Below, piece after piece: positions 42,560 through 51,739 of a stretch of 64,000 nucleotides of DNA. The DNA is from Ferrovibrio sp036381655 (GTDB lineage: Bacteria; Pseudomonadota; Alphaproteobacteria; Ferrovibrionales; Ferrovibrionaceae): the NCBI RefSeq assembly GCF_036381655.1, contig NZ_DASVCJ010000054.1:45328-109327 (forward strand). The letters run 5' to 3'. Numbering within the stretch: the stretch's first letter is position 1; each line of letters opens with the position of its first letter. The notes under the pieces were generated by a model that saw only the letters and a program-made list of their open reading frames with translations, was not told the origin of the DNA and did not search any database. Both the position numbers and the translations under genes were made by a program.

Positions 42560-44347
42560 ATGCCTGCTAGCTATCCGATCAACGACCATTTCTACGATGT
42601 CGTCGTCGTCGGCGCCGGCGGCGCCGGCCTGCGCGCCACCATGGGCATGGCGGCGGCCGGCCTGAAAACCGCCTGCATCTCCAAGGTGTTCCCGACCCGC
42701 AGCCACACCGTCGCCGCGCAGGGCGGCATCTCGGCCTCGCTCGGCAACATGGGCGAGGACGACTGGCGCTGGCATATGTACGACACCGTCAAGGGCTCCG
42801 ACTGGCTCGGCGATCAGGACGCGATCGAATACATGTGCCGCGAGGCGGTGCCGGCGGTGATCGAGCTGGAGCATTTCGGCGTGCCGTTCTCGCGCACCGA
42901 GGAAGGCAAGATCTACCAGCGCGCCTTCGGCGGCATGACCAAGCATTTCGGCAAGGAGCCGGCCCAGCGCACCTGCGCCGCCGCCGACCGCACCGGCCAT
43001 GCCATCCTGCACACGCTGTACCAGCAGTCGCTGAAATACGACACCGAGTTCTTCATCGAGTATTTCGCCCTCGACCTGATCATGGACGAGGAAGGCGCCT
43101 GCCGCGGCGTGATGGCCTGGAACCTGTCGGACGGCACCATCCACCGCTTCCGCGCCCAGATGGTGGTGCTGGCGACCGGCGGCTATGGCCGCGCCTATTT
43201 CTCCTGCACCTCGGCGCATACCTGCACGGGCGATGGCGGCGGCATGGTGCTGCGCGCCGGCCTGCCGCTGCAGGACATGGAATTCGTGCAGTTCCATCCG
43301 ACCGGCATCTACGGCGCCGGCTGCCTGATCACCGAGGGCGCCCGCGGCGAGGGCGGCTATCTGGTCAATTCCGAAGGCGAGCGCTTCATGGAACGCTATG
43401 CGCCGTCGGCCAAGGACCTCGCCTCGCGCGACGTGGTCAGCCGCGCCATGACCATGGAAATCCGCGAAGGCCGCGGCGTGGGCAAGAACAAGGACCACAT
43501 CTACCTGCACCTGGATCATCTCGATCCGAAGATCCTGCACGAGCGCCTGCCCGGCATCTCGGAAAGCGCCAAGATCTTCGCCGGCGTCGACGTCACCAAG
43601 CAGCCGATCCCGGTGCTGCCGACCGTGCACTACAACATGGGCGGCATCCCGACCAACTATCACGGCGAAGTCGTCACCCTGAAGGACGGCAACCCGGACC
43701 ATGTCGTGCCCGGCCTGATGGCGGTCGGCGAAGCGGCCTGCGTGTCGGTGCACGGCGCCAACCGCCTGGGCTCGAACTCGCTGATCGACCTCGTCGTCTT
43801 CGGCCGCGCCGCCGCCATCCGCGCGGCGCAGATCGTCGAGAAGAACGGCAAGCACAAGGACATGCCCAAGGCCGGCGAGGAAGCGCTGGCCCGGCTGGAC
43901 CAGTTCCGCCATGCCAAGGGCGGCAGCCCGACGGCGCGGATCCGCGACAGGATGCAGCGCACCATGCAGACCAACTGCGCGGTGTACCGCACCGGCGAGG
44001 TGCTGAAGGAAGGCGTCAAGCTGATCGACGAGGTCTACCAGATGATGCCGGACGTCGCCGTCAGCGACCGTTCGCTGATCTGGAACTCGGATCTGGTCGA
44101 GACGCTGGAACTCGACAATCTGATCCGCCAGGCGGTGGTGACCATGCATGGCGCCGAGAACCGCAAGGAAAGCCGCGGCGCCCATGCGCGCGAGGATTTC
44201 GCCGAGCGCGACGATGCCAACTGGATGAAGCACACGCTGTCCTGGATGGACAGCAAGGGCAAGGTCACGCTGGATTACCGCCCGGTGCATACCCACACGC
44301 TTACTAACGATATCGCGTATATCGAGCCCAAGAAGCGCGTCTACTAA
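42560..44347 (+). CDS. sdhA: Succinate dehydrogenase flavoprotein subunit
   Basis: Oxidises succinate to fumarate with covalent FAD. The 595 residues show the FAD fold YDVVVVGAGGAGLRATMGMAAAG, the flavinylation His in PTRSHTVAAQGGISASLGN, ATGGYGRAYF, the active-site HPTGIYGAGCLITEGARGEGGYL, VLPTVHYNMGGIPTNYHGE and NRLGSNSLIDLVVFGRAA. Normal length, third gene of the operon. Confidence 0.98.
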   Translation: MPASYPINDHFYDVVVVGAGGAGLRATMGMAAAGLKTACISKVFPTRSHTVAAQGGISASLGNMGEDDWRWHMYDTVKGSDWLGDQDAIEYMCREAVPAVIELEHFGVPFSRTEEGKIYQRAFGGMTKHFGKEPAQRTCAAADRTGHAILHTLYQQSLKYDTEFFIEYFALDLIMDEEGACRGVMAWNLSDGTIHRFRAQMVVLATGGYGRAYFSCTSAHTCTGDGGGMVLRAGLPLQDMEFVQFHPTGIYGAGCLITEGARGEGGYLVNSEGERFMERYAPSAKDLASRDVVSRAMTMEIREGRGVGKNKDHIYLHLDHLDPKILHERLPGISESAKIFAGVDVTKQPIPVLPTVHYNMGGIPTNYHGEVVTLKDGNPDHVVPGLMAVGEAACVSVHGANRLGSNSLIDLVVFGRAAAIRAAQIVEKNGKHKDMPKAGEEALARLDQFRHAKGGSPTARIRDRMQRTMQTNCAVYRTGEVLKEGVKLIDEVYQMMPDVAVSDRSLIWNSDLVETLELDNLIRQAVVTMHGAENRKESRGAHAREDFAERDDANWMKHTLSWMDSKGKVTLDYRPVHTHTLTNDIAYIEPKKRVY

Positions 44348-44374
44348 GGTCGAGCCGACGAGGATCGCAACACC

Positions 44375-45166
44375 ATGGTCGCTTTTTCGCTGCCGAAGAA
44401 TTCCAAGATCACCGAAGGCAAGACCTTCGCCCTGCCGCCGGCCCAGGCCGGCGAGCAGCGCCGCACCAAGACCTTCCGCATCTACCGCTGGAGCCAGGAC
44501 GACGGCCAGAATCCGCGGGTCGATTCCTACGAGATCGACCTCAACGATTGCGGCCCGATGGTTCTGGACGCGCTGATCAAGATCAAGAACGAAATCGACC
44601 CGACGCTGACCTTCCGCCGCTCCTGCCGCGAGGGCATCTGCGGCTCCTGCGCCATGAATATCGACGGCGGCAATACGCTGGCCTGCACCAAGGCGATCGA
44701 GGACATCAAGGAGGATGTGAAGATCTACCCGCTGCCGCATATGCCGGTGGTCAAGGACCTGGTGCCGGACCTGACCAACTTCTATGCCCAATACGCCTCG
44801 ATCCAGCCCTGGATGAAGACCCAGAGCCCGGCCCCGGCGCGCGAGCGCAAGCAGTCGCCGGAGGAGCGCGCCAAGCTGGACGGCCTCTACGAGTGCATCC
44901 TGTGCGCCTGCTGCTCGACGGCCTGCCCGAGCTACTGGTGGAATTCCGAGCGCTATCTCGGCCCGGCCATCCTGCTGCAGGCCTATCGCTGGATCGCCGA
45001 CAGCCGCGACGAGATGACCGGCGAGCGGCTCGACAACCTGGAAGATCCCTTCCGGCTGTATCGCTGCCATACCATCATGAACTGCGCCCAGACCTGCCCG
45101 AAGGGACTGAACCCGGCCCAGGCCATCGGCGAGATCAAGAAGCTGATGGTCGAGCGGCGCGGCTGA
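44375..45166 (+). CDS. sdhB: Succinate dehydrogenase iron-sulfur subunit
   Basis: Electron-transfer subunit of complex II with three clusters. The 263 residues contain the [2Fe-2S] motif SCREGICGSCAMNIDGGNTLAC, the [4Fe-4S] motif CILCACCSTACPSYW, and the [3Fe-4S] region CHTIMNCAQTCPKGLNPA. It ends the sdhCDAB operon, and no obvious terminator follows before the pentapeptide-repeat gene. Confidence 0.98.
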   Translation: MVAFSLPKNSKITEGKTFALPPAQAGEQRRTKTFRIYRWSQDDGQNPRVDSYEIDLNDCGPMVLDALIKIKNEIDPTLTFRRSCREGICGSCAMNIDGGNTLACTKAIEDIKEDVKIYPLPHMPVVKDLVPDLTNFYAQYASIQPWMKTQSPAPARERKQSPEERAKLDGLYECILCACCSTACPSYWWNSERYLGPAILLQAYRWIADSRDEMTGERLDNLEDPFRLYRCHTIMNCAQTCPKGLNPAQAIGEIKKLMVERRG

Positions 45167-45177
45167 TATTTGCGGGA

Positions 45178-45191
45178 GTGACAAAAGTCAC
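45178..45191. promoter_or_regulatory. Short inverted repeat before the pentapeptide-repeat gene
   Basis: GTGAC-AAAA-GTCAC, a perfect 5-bp inverted repeat 12 bp after the sdhB stop and 87 bp before the next start. It could be an operator half-site pair; no regulator is nearby. Confidence 0.25.
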
Positions 45192-45277
45192 AGAATCTGA
45201 CAGTGGCACGGCGGGGCTGACCCAAGTACACTGCGCTGTCGATTCTGGTTCTTTCCACTCCACAGCCGCAGGGCGGT

Positions 45278-46627
45278 ATGGGCGATTTTTCCCGCGGGGC
45301 ACCCGCGCACCTGACGAAAGTAAGCGCGGAAAAGCTGCGCGACGTCCTGCGCGAGCATGAAGCCCATCTGGCCGGCAAGGCCGATGCCCAGCCGGCCGCC
45401 TTGGCTTTCACCGACCTGTCCGACGCCGACCTGACCGGCGTCAATCTCACCCTGGCCGACCTGACCGGGGCGCGGCTGCACCGCGCCCGCCTCGACGGCG
45501 CCAGGCTGTCGATGTCGAAATGCGGCGGTTCGGATTTCCGCAATGCCAGCCTTGGCGGCGCCGACCTGCGCTGGGCCGATCTGCGCGGCGCCTGCCTGCG
45601 CGCCGCCGGCCTGAACGACGCCAACATGGCCGAATCGAACGGCGCCGAAGCGCTCGCTCCCGTCTACGACGCCGATGGCCGGCTGTCGGATAGCGGCCCG
45701 ACCAAGCGCGCCATCGACCTGTCGGGCGCCTCGGCGCAGCGCGCCGACCTGTCCGGCGCGCAACTGCCCAAGGCTTTCGCCCTGCATGCCGATTTCGCCG
45801 ATGCCAATCTCGGCGACAGCAACCTGTCCGGCGCCGATCTGCGCAAGGCGCAGATGACCTCGGCCCGGCTGGAAGGCGCCGATCTGAAAGGCTCCGACTT
45901 CTCCGGCGCCACCCTGACCGGCGCCAGCCTGTCGGGCGCGCTGGTCGAAGGCGCCAATTTCGCCGGCGCCGATCTGCGCGGCGCCATCCTGGAAGCCGAA
46001 ATGCGCGCCCGGCCGGAACTGGCGGCGGCGATCTTCGCCGCGGCCTCGCGCCATGCGCCGGAAGACCTTTCCGAGGTGCTGCGCCTGCATGATCTCTGGG
46101 TCCATTCCGAAGGCCGCCAGGGCCAGCGCGCGGATCTGAGCGATTTCGACTTCTCCGGCCGCGACCTGCACGGCATCAACCTGATGGGCGCCCTGCTCGA
46201 ACGCGCCTGCTTCGCGCGGACGCGGCTGGCCAATGCCAATCTCGCCCTGGCGCGGCTCAATTTCGCCGACCTGCGCGGCGCCGAACTCACCAAGGCGAAT
46301 CTGCGCGGCGCCAGCCTGTCGCGCGCGACGCTCGATGCCGCCGATCTCAGCCATGCCAATCTGGCGGCGATCAAGGACGATGCACCGAATACGCGCGCCG
46401 CCCGCACCAATCTGGGCGCCGCCAAGCTGAAGAAGGCGAACCTCGCCAATGCCAATCTGACCGGCGCCAGCCTGGTCGCCGCCGATCTGCGCGATGCCGA
46501 CCTGCGGCAGGCCAATCTGACCGGCGCCGACCTGACCGATGGCCGCTTCGAGGGCGCCAATCTGCTCGGCGCGCAGCTCGAAGGCGCCCGGCTCGACCGC
46601 GCGCGGGATCTGCTGCTGCCGAATTGA
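45278..46627 (+). CDS. Pentapeptide-repeat protein, two repeat blocks
   Basis: A 449-residue protein built mostly of A(D/N)LXX pentapeptides, which fold into a right-handed quadrilateral beta helix. Block 1 runs from about residue 45 to 240 (SDADLTGVNLTLADLTGARL, GADLRWADLRGACL, GADLRGAILE). A linker of about 45 residues without repeats (EMRARPELAAAIFAAASRHAPEDLSEVLRLHDLWVHSEGRQGQ) follows. Block 2 runs from about 288 to the end (ADLSDFDFSGRDLHGINLMGALL to DGRFEGANLLGAQLEGARL). No signal peptide, membrane segment or enzyme domain is present. The role is unknown; similar proteins can mimic DNA or serve as scaffolds. Confidence 0.88.
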   Translation: MGDFSRGAPAHLTKVSAEKLRDVLREHEAHLAGKADAQPAALAFTDLSDADLTGVNLTLADLTGARLHRARLDGARLSMSKCGGSDFRNASLGGADLRWADLRGACLRAAGLNDANMAESNGAEALAPVYDADGRLSDSGPTKRAIDLSGASAQRADLSGAQLPKAFALHADFADANLGDSNLSGADLRKAQMTSARLEGADLKGSDFSGATLTGASLSGALVEGANFAGADLRGAILEAEMRARPELAAAIFAAASRHAPEDLSEVLRLHDLWVHSEGRQGQRADLSDFDFSGRDLHGINLMGALLERACFARTRLANANLALARLNFADLRGAELTKANLRGASLSRATLDAADLSHANLAAIKDDAPNTRAARTNLGAAKLKKANLANANLTGASLVAADLRDADLRQANLTGADLTDGRFEGANLLGAQLEGARLDRARDLLLPN

Positions 46628-46655
46628 CGCACAGCGTCGTCTCCGGACGTGATCC

Positions 46656-46701
46656 GCTGGATGCCCGGGCCAAGCCCGGGCATGACATCCGGGCATGACG
46701 A
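46656..46701. repeat. REP-like palindrome (third copy)
   Basis: CTGGATGCCCGGGCCAAGCC with CGGGCATGACATCCGGGCAT and GACGA: the second half of the element seen at 29298 and 38793, with a partial repeat of its right arm. It lies between the convergent pentapeptide-repeat and zapE genes. Confidence 0.8.
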
Positions 46702-46711
46702 TTGCGAGTGC

Positions 46712-47839
46712 CTAAGGGCTGTGCTCCAGCGCGCGGTAATCCTCGCTCTGCATCTCATTGAGCCTTGAGACGCAGCGCTGGAATTCGAAGGCGCCGTCGC
46801 CTTCCGGATAAAGCCGCTCCGGCGCGGCTTCGGCGGCGGCGATCAGCTTCACCTTCGCCTCGTAAAGCGCATCGATCAGGGTGACGAACCGCTTGGCCTC
46901 GTTGCGCTTGTCGGGGCCGAGCCGCGGGATGCCGCTCAGCACCAGCGTATGATAGGTCCTGGCGATCGCCAGATAATCGGCCGGGCCGAGCGGCTGTTCG
47001 CACAGATCGGCGAAGGCGAACCGCGCCACGCCGCGCGCCTGGGCCGGCACGGCGACCTTGCGGCCCAGCACGTCGAGCGCGGCCGGCGCGCCGGGCGCAT
47101 CGTCGGTCAGCAAGGCGAAGACGCGGTCCAGCGCGGCATCGGCGGCCAGGCCCAGCGGCGCGAACCAGACCTGCTCGCGGCTTAAGCGCTGCAGGCGGTA
47201 ATCGCGCGAGGCGGCGAGATGCAGCACATCCAGCTTGTCCTTGAACAGCGCGATGAAGGGCAGGAACAACTGCCGGTTCAGGCCGCCCTGATAGAGGTCG
47301 TCCGGCGCGCGATTCGAGGTCGCCACCACGACGACGCCGCGGTTGAACAGCTTCTCGAACAGGCGGCCGAGGATCATCGCGTCGGCGACGTCGGTCACCT
47401 GAATCTCGTCGAAGCACAGGAGCCAGGCCTCGCGCGCGATCGCCTTGGCCACCGGGCGGATCGGATCGTCGCCGCCCTTCTTCCGCTCCGGATCGTCCTC
47501 GGGCAGCTGGCGATAGCGGAAGATTGCGGCATGCACCTCCTGCATGAAGGCATGGAAATGCACGCGGCGCTTCTTCTCGACGGGCGTCGCGGCGAAGAAC
47601 AGGTCCATCAGCATGGATTTGCCGCGGCCGACTTCGCCGTAGATGTACAGGCCCTGCGGCGCCGGCTCGCGCTTGCGGCCGAAGCTGAGGCGCTGCAGCC
47701 AGCCATCCTCGCTGCCCGGCTGATAATGCGCCAGCCGCCGGCTGAGCAATTCGAGCTTTTCGACGGCGAGTTCCTGCGCCGGATCGCCGGTCAGTTCGCC
47801 GGCGGCGACTTTGCTGCGGTAAAGGTCCTGGACATTCAT
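46712..47839 (-). CDS. zapE: Cell division protein ZapE (AFG1-like ATPase)
   Basis: AAA-type ATPase that associates with the Z-ring in E. coli and resembles mitochondrial AFG1. The 375 residues have GLYIYGEVGRGKSMLMDLFFAAT (Walker A) near residue 70, HFHAFMQEVHAAIFRYRQ, LCFDEIQVTDVADAMILGRLFEKLF (Walker B), VVATSNRAPDDLYQGGLNRQLFLPFI and a C-terminal ILSGIPRLGPDKRNEAKRFVTLIDALYE-type region. In many alphaproteobacteria zapE lies near sdh and mdh, as here. Confidence 0.95.
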   Translation of the reverse strand: MNVQDLYRSKVAAGELTGDPAQELAVEKLELLSRRLAHYQPGSEDGWLQRLSFGRKREPAPQGLYIYGEVGRGKSMLMDLFFAATPVEKKRRVHFHAFMQEVHAAIFRYRQLPEDDPERKKGGDDPIRPVAKAIAREAWLLCFDEIQVTDVADAMILGRLFEKLFNRGVVVVATSNRAPDDLYQGGLNRQLFLPFIALFKDKLDVLHLAASRDYRLQRLSREQVWFAPLGLAADAALDRVFALLTDDAPGAPAALDVLGRKVAVPAQARGVARFAFADLCEQPLGPADYLAIARTYHTLVLSGIPRLGPDKRNEAKRFVTLIDALYEAKVKLIAAAEAAPERLYPEGDGAFEFQRCVSRLNEMQSEDYRALEHSP

Positions 47840-47850
47840 GCGGAGGCTTC

Positions 47851-47889
47851 AAAAAAACGCGACGGGCGGCAGGCTAGCCCGCCGCCCGT
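47851..47889 (-). terminator. Rho-independent terminator of mmsA
   Basis: Read on the minus strand, ACGGGCGGC pairs with GCCGCCCGT across a 10-nt loop (47889-47862), then CGCG and seven T (47857-47851). It lies between the mmsA stop and the zapE start. Confidence 0.85.
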
Positions 47890-47910
47890 TCCAAGGCAAA
47901 GCGCCGACGC

Positions 47911-49410
<1,500 letters not shown>

Positions 49411-49556
49411 GTTTCACTCCCTGGAACGCCGGAAAAATACCGAGGCCGGCCCTGTTTCATACCGGATGGCTGACTTTACCGGGGGGGCCGCCGATGACAA
49501 GGGGCGGCCGCCGCAATTCCCGCCAGCCTTGCCGCACGAATACAGCAGAACGCCGA

Positions 49557-49703
49557 TCATAGCTGCGGCAGCGCCGCCTTCGCCTGCGCCATCATGCGGC
49601 TGACGATCGCCGCCGCCAGGGCCGGCTTCGCGGCCTCGCCCGCCATCGGCGCCAGCAGCACGGGATGCGCAATGCCGAGGCGCCGGCAGAAATCGTTGCT
49701 CAC
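49557..49703 (-). pseudogene. Internally deleted nitronate monooxygenase remnant
   Basis: A 48-codon open frame starting at a GTG that overlaps the upstream gene's TGA by 4 bp. Its first 20 residues, with RRLGIAHPVLLAPM, are the N-terminus of a nitronate monooxygenase (the intact neighbour has RRLGIRHPVISAPM). Its last 15, IVSRMMAQAKAALPQL, resemble the neighbour's C-terminus IVETMAQQAEAALKRI. About 270 central residues, including the FMN site and catalytic His, are missing, and the frame is kept. It is best read as the scar of a second, tandem monooxygenase gene. Confidence 0.65.
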
Positions 49704-50665
49704 GATGCGATCCTCTTCAATGCGGCTTCCGCCTGCTGCGCCATCGTCTCGACGATCGCGGCGGCCGGCTCGATGCTGCGGATGATGCCCGCGGCTTCGC
49801 CGAACCACACGCCGGTATTGTCCGGATCGCCGGCCGTGAAGGCCTGGCGATAGCGCGGTCCCTCGACGGCCGCGGCCCGCTCCAGCTCGTCCTCGCGGCC
49901 GTGCCAGCGCTGCGTGAAGGCGTTGCGGCAAACTCGCGCGGTGAAGCCGCGCGGCCAGGGAATCTGGCGGGCGATGTCGACCACCGTCGTCCTGATCGTC
50001 TCGTCGCCGCTTGCCGCGATGGCCGCTTCGTGATGGCGACGATGCACCAGGGCCTCGGCGGAGGCCCAGAAGCGCGTGCCGACCAGGGCGCCCTCGGCGC
50101 CCAGCGCCAGCGCGGCGGCAAGTCCCCGGCCATCGGCGATGCCGCCGGCGGCGACCAGGATGGCGTCTGGCGCATGGGCGGCGATCAGGTCGGCCGCTTC
50201 CGGCACGAAGGACAGCGTGCCGCGCAGCGCGCCGTGGCCGCCCGCCTCCGCGCCCTGGGCGACGATGATGTCGGCTTTGACATCGATCGCATCCCAGACA
50301 TGGTCGATATTCTGGCACTGGCAGATCAGCAGCGCGCCGGCGGCGCGGATTTCGTCGACGAAAGGCCGCGGATCGCCGAAGGACAGCATCACCGCCACGG
50401 GCCTGCGCTTGAGGGCATCGGTCAGCAGCGGCGGGGATTTGCGCAGCGACCAGGTGATGAAACCGACGCCGATGCGCTGGCCGGCGGCGATATCGAACTG
50501 CTGGTCGAGCCAGCTCGCATCGCCATAGCCGCCGCCGATCAGTCCCAATCCGCCCGCCGCGCTGACGGCCGATGCCAGAGCGCCGCCGGCGACCAGATGC
50601 ATGGGTGCCGAGATGACGGGATGGCGGATGCCGAGACGGCGGGTCAGGGCGGTCGTCAGTGCCAT
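49700..50665 (-). CDS. Nitronate monooxygenase (2-nitropropane dioxygenase family)
   Basis: FMN-dependent oxidation of alkyl nitronates such as propionate-3-nitronate. The 321 residues start TRRLGIRHPVISAPMHLVAGGALASAVSAAGGLGLIGGG. They continue with RIGVGFITWSL, VMLSFGDPRPFVDEIRAAGALLICQ, the catalytic segment IIVAQGAEAGGHGALRGTLSF (His in GGH) and ILVAAGGIADGRGLAAALALGAEGALVGTRFWAS. The ATG at 50665 has AAGGAGG. It is divergent from a LysR gene, with a clear palindrome between them. Confidence 0.92.
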   Translation of the reverse strand: MALTTALTRRLGIRHPVISAPMHLVAGGALASAVSAAGGLGLIGGGYGDASWLDQQFDIAAGQRIGVGFITWSLRKSPPLLTDALKRRPVAVMLSFGDPRPFVDEIRAAGALLICQCQNIDHVWDAIDVKADIIVAQGAEAGGHGALRGTLSFVPEAADLIAAHAPDAILVAAGGIADGRGLAAALALGAEGALVGTRFWASAEALVHRRHHEAAIAASGDETIRTTVVDIARQIPWPRGFTARVCRNAFTQRWHGREDELERAAAVEGPRYRQAFTAGDPDNTGVWFGEAAGIIRSIEPAAAIVETMAQQAEAALKRIAS

Positions 50666-50711
50666 GGGAGCCTCCTTGCGAATTCCGCCTGATAGGCTAG
50701 CCCCTTCCATG

Positions 50712-50740
50712 ATATCGTCGGAAGCGAAATCCAACGATAT
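50712..50740. promoter_or_regulatory. LysR-type operator between the monooxygenase and its regulator
   Basis: ATATCGTCGGA (50712-50722) and TCCAACGATAT (50730-50740) are inverted repeats matching at 10 of 11 positions, 7 bp apart. The site contains T-N11-A spacing and sits in the middle of the 102-bp divergent promoter region. Confidence 0.72.
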
Positions 50741-50767
50741 AAACCATCTCAAACAGAGATATCTGCC

Positions 50768-51640
50768 ATGGAACTCTCCGATCTGTCCTATTTCGCCGCC
50801 GTCGCCCGCTGCGGCAGCATCAGCCGGGCGGCGCAGCAGCTCAACACGGTGCAGTCCAACGTCACCACCCGGATCAAGCTGCTGGAAGAGCGGCTGGGGA
50901 CGGCCTTGTTCAACCGCCATAGCCGCGGCATGCGGCTGACCGCGGCGGGCCAGCGGCTGCTGCCCTATGCCGGCCAGATGATCGCCCTGGCCGCCGAAGC
51001 CCGGCAGGCGGTGAAGCAGGACGGCGCGGTGGGCGGCGCGCTGGCGATCGGCACGATGGAGACGACGGCGGCCGTGCGCCTGCCCGCTTTGCTGGCGCGC
51101 TTTCATGCCGGCTGTCCCGATGTGCAGCTCGATATCGGCACCGGCACGACCGCGGCGCTGCTGGACAGGGTGCTGGAGCGCAGCATCGACGGCGCCTTCG
51201 TCGCCGCCCCGGTCGAGCATCCGGACCTGATCGCCGTGCCGCTGGTGGAAGAGGAACTGGTGCTGGTGATGGCGCAATCCTGGCCCGATCTGGCCGCCTA
51301 CCGCGCTGCCCATCCGGCCCCGACCGCGGTGGTGTTCCGCGCCGGCTGTTCGTATCGCCAGCGGCTGGAGCAGTATTTCTCCAGCCTCGGCTGGATGCCG
51401 TTCCGGCGCCTGGAATTCGGCACGCTGGAAGGCATTCTCGGCTGCGTCAGCGCCAATGTCGGCATCACGCTGCTGCCGCGCGCCGCCGTTGAAAAGAGCA
51501 CGCTCCGGCCGGCGGTGCGGATCCAGCCGATCCCGCCCGAGCAGGGCCGGGTGCAGACCCTGTTCGTGCGCCGCCGCGATGGACATGACAGCGCCGCGCT
51601 GCGCGCCTTCATCGGCTGCTTCGGCGACGCGGTCGCATGA
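50768..51640 (+). CDS. LysR family transcriptional regulator
   Basis: A 290-residue LysR regulator. The wHTH reads MELSDLSYFAAVARCGSISRAAQQLNTVQSNVTTRIKLLEERLGTALFNRHSRGMRLTAAG. The effector domain shows GGALAIGTMETTAAVRLPALLARFHAGCPDVQLDIGTGTTAALLDRVL, DGAFVAAPVEHPDLIAVPLVEEELVLV and GILGCVSANVGITLLPRAAVE. It is divergent from the nitronate monooxygenase gene with a shared palindromic site, so it most likely controls that gene in response to a nitronate or related acid. Confidence 0.93.
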   Translation: MELSDLSYFAAVARCGSISRAAQQLNTVQSNVTTRIKLLEERLGTALFNRHSRGMRLTAAGQRLLPYAGQMIALAAEARQAVKQDGAVGGALAIGTMETTAAVRLPALLARFHAGCPDVQLDIGTGTTAALLDRVLERSIDGAFVAAPVEHPDLIAVPLVEEELVLVMAQSWPDLAAYRAAHPAPTAVVFRAGCSYRQRLEQYFSSLGWMPFRRLEFGTLEGILGCVSANVGITLLPRAAVEKSTLRPAVRIQPIPPEQGRVQTLFVRRRDGHDSAALRAFIGCFGDAVA

Positions 51641-51739
51641 TCGTGACGCCAGCCGCAGCGATCAGCATGCCGCGCATCGATCGGGTCATGCTCGGCCTGG
51701 CCGGCCAGAGCGTTTGGCAGAGCCAGGCCCGGCCGCCGG

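Noticed and set aside
45203..45218. A possible sigma-54 promoter (TGGCACGGCGGGGCT) before the pentapeptide-repeat gene
   Set aside because: The GG and GC elements are not at the required 10-bp separation.
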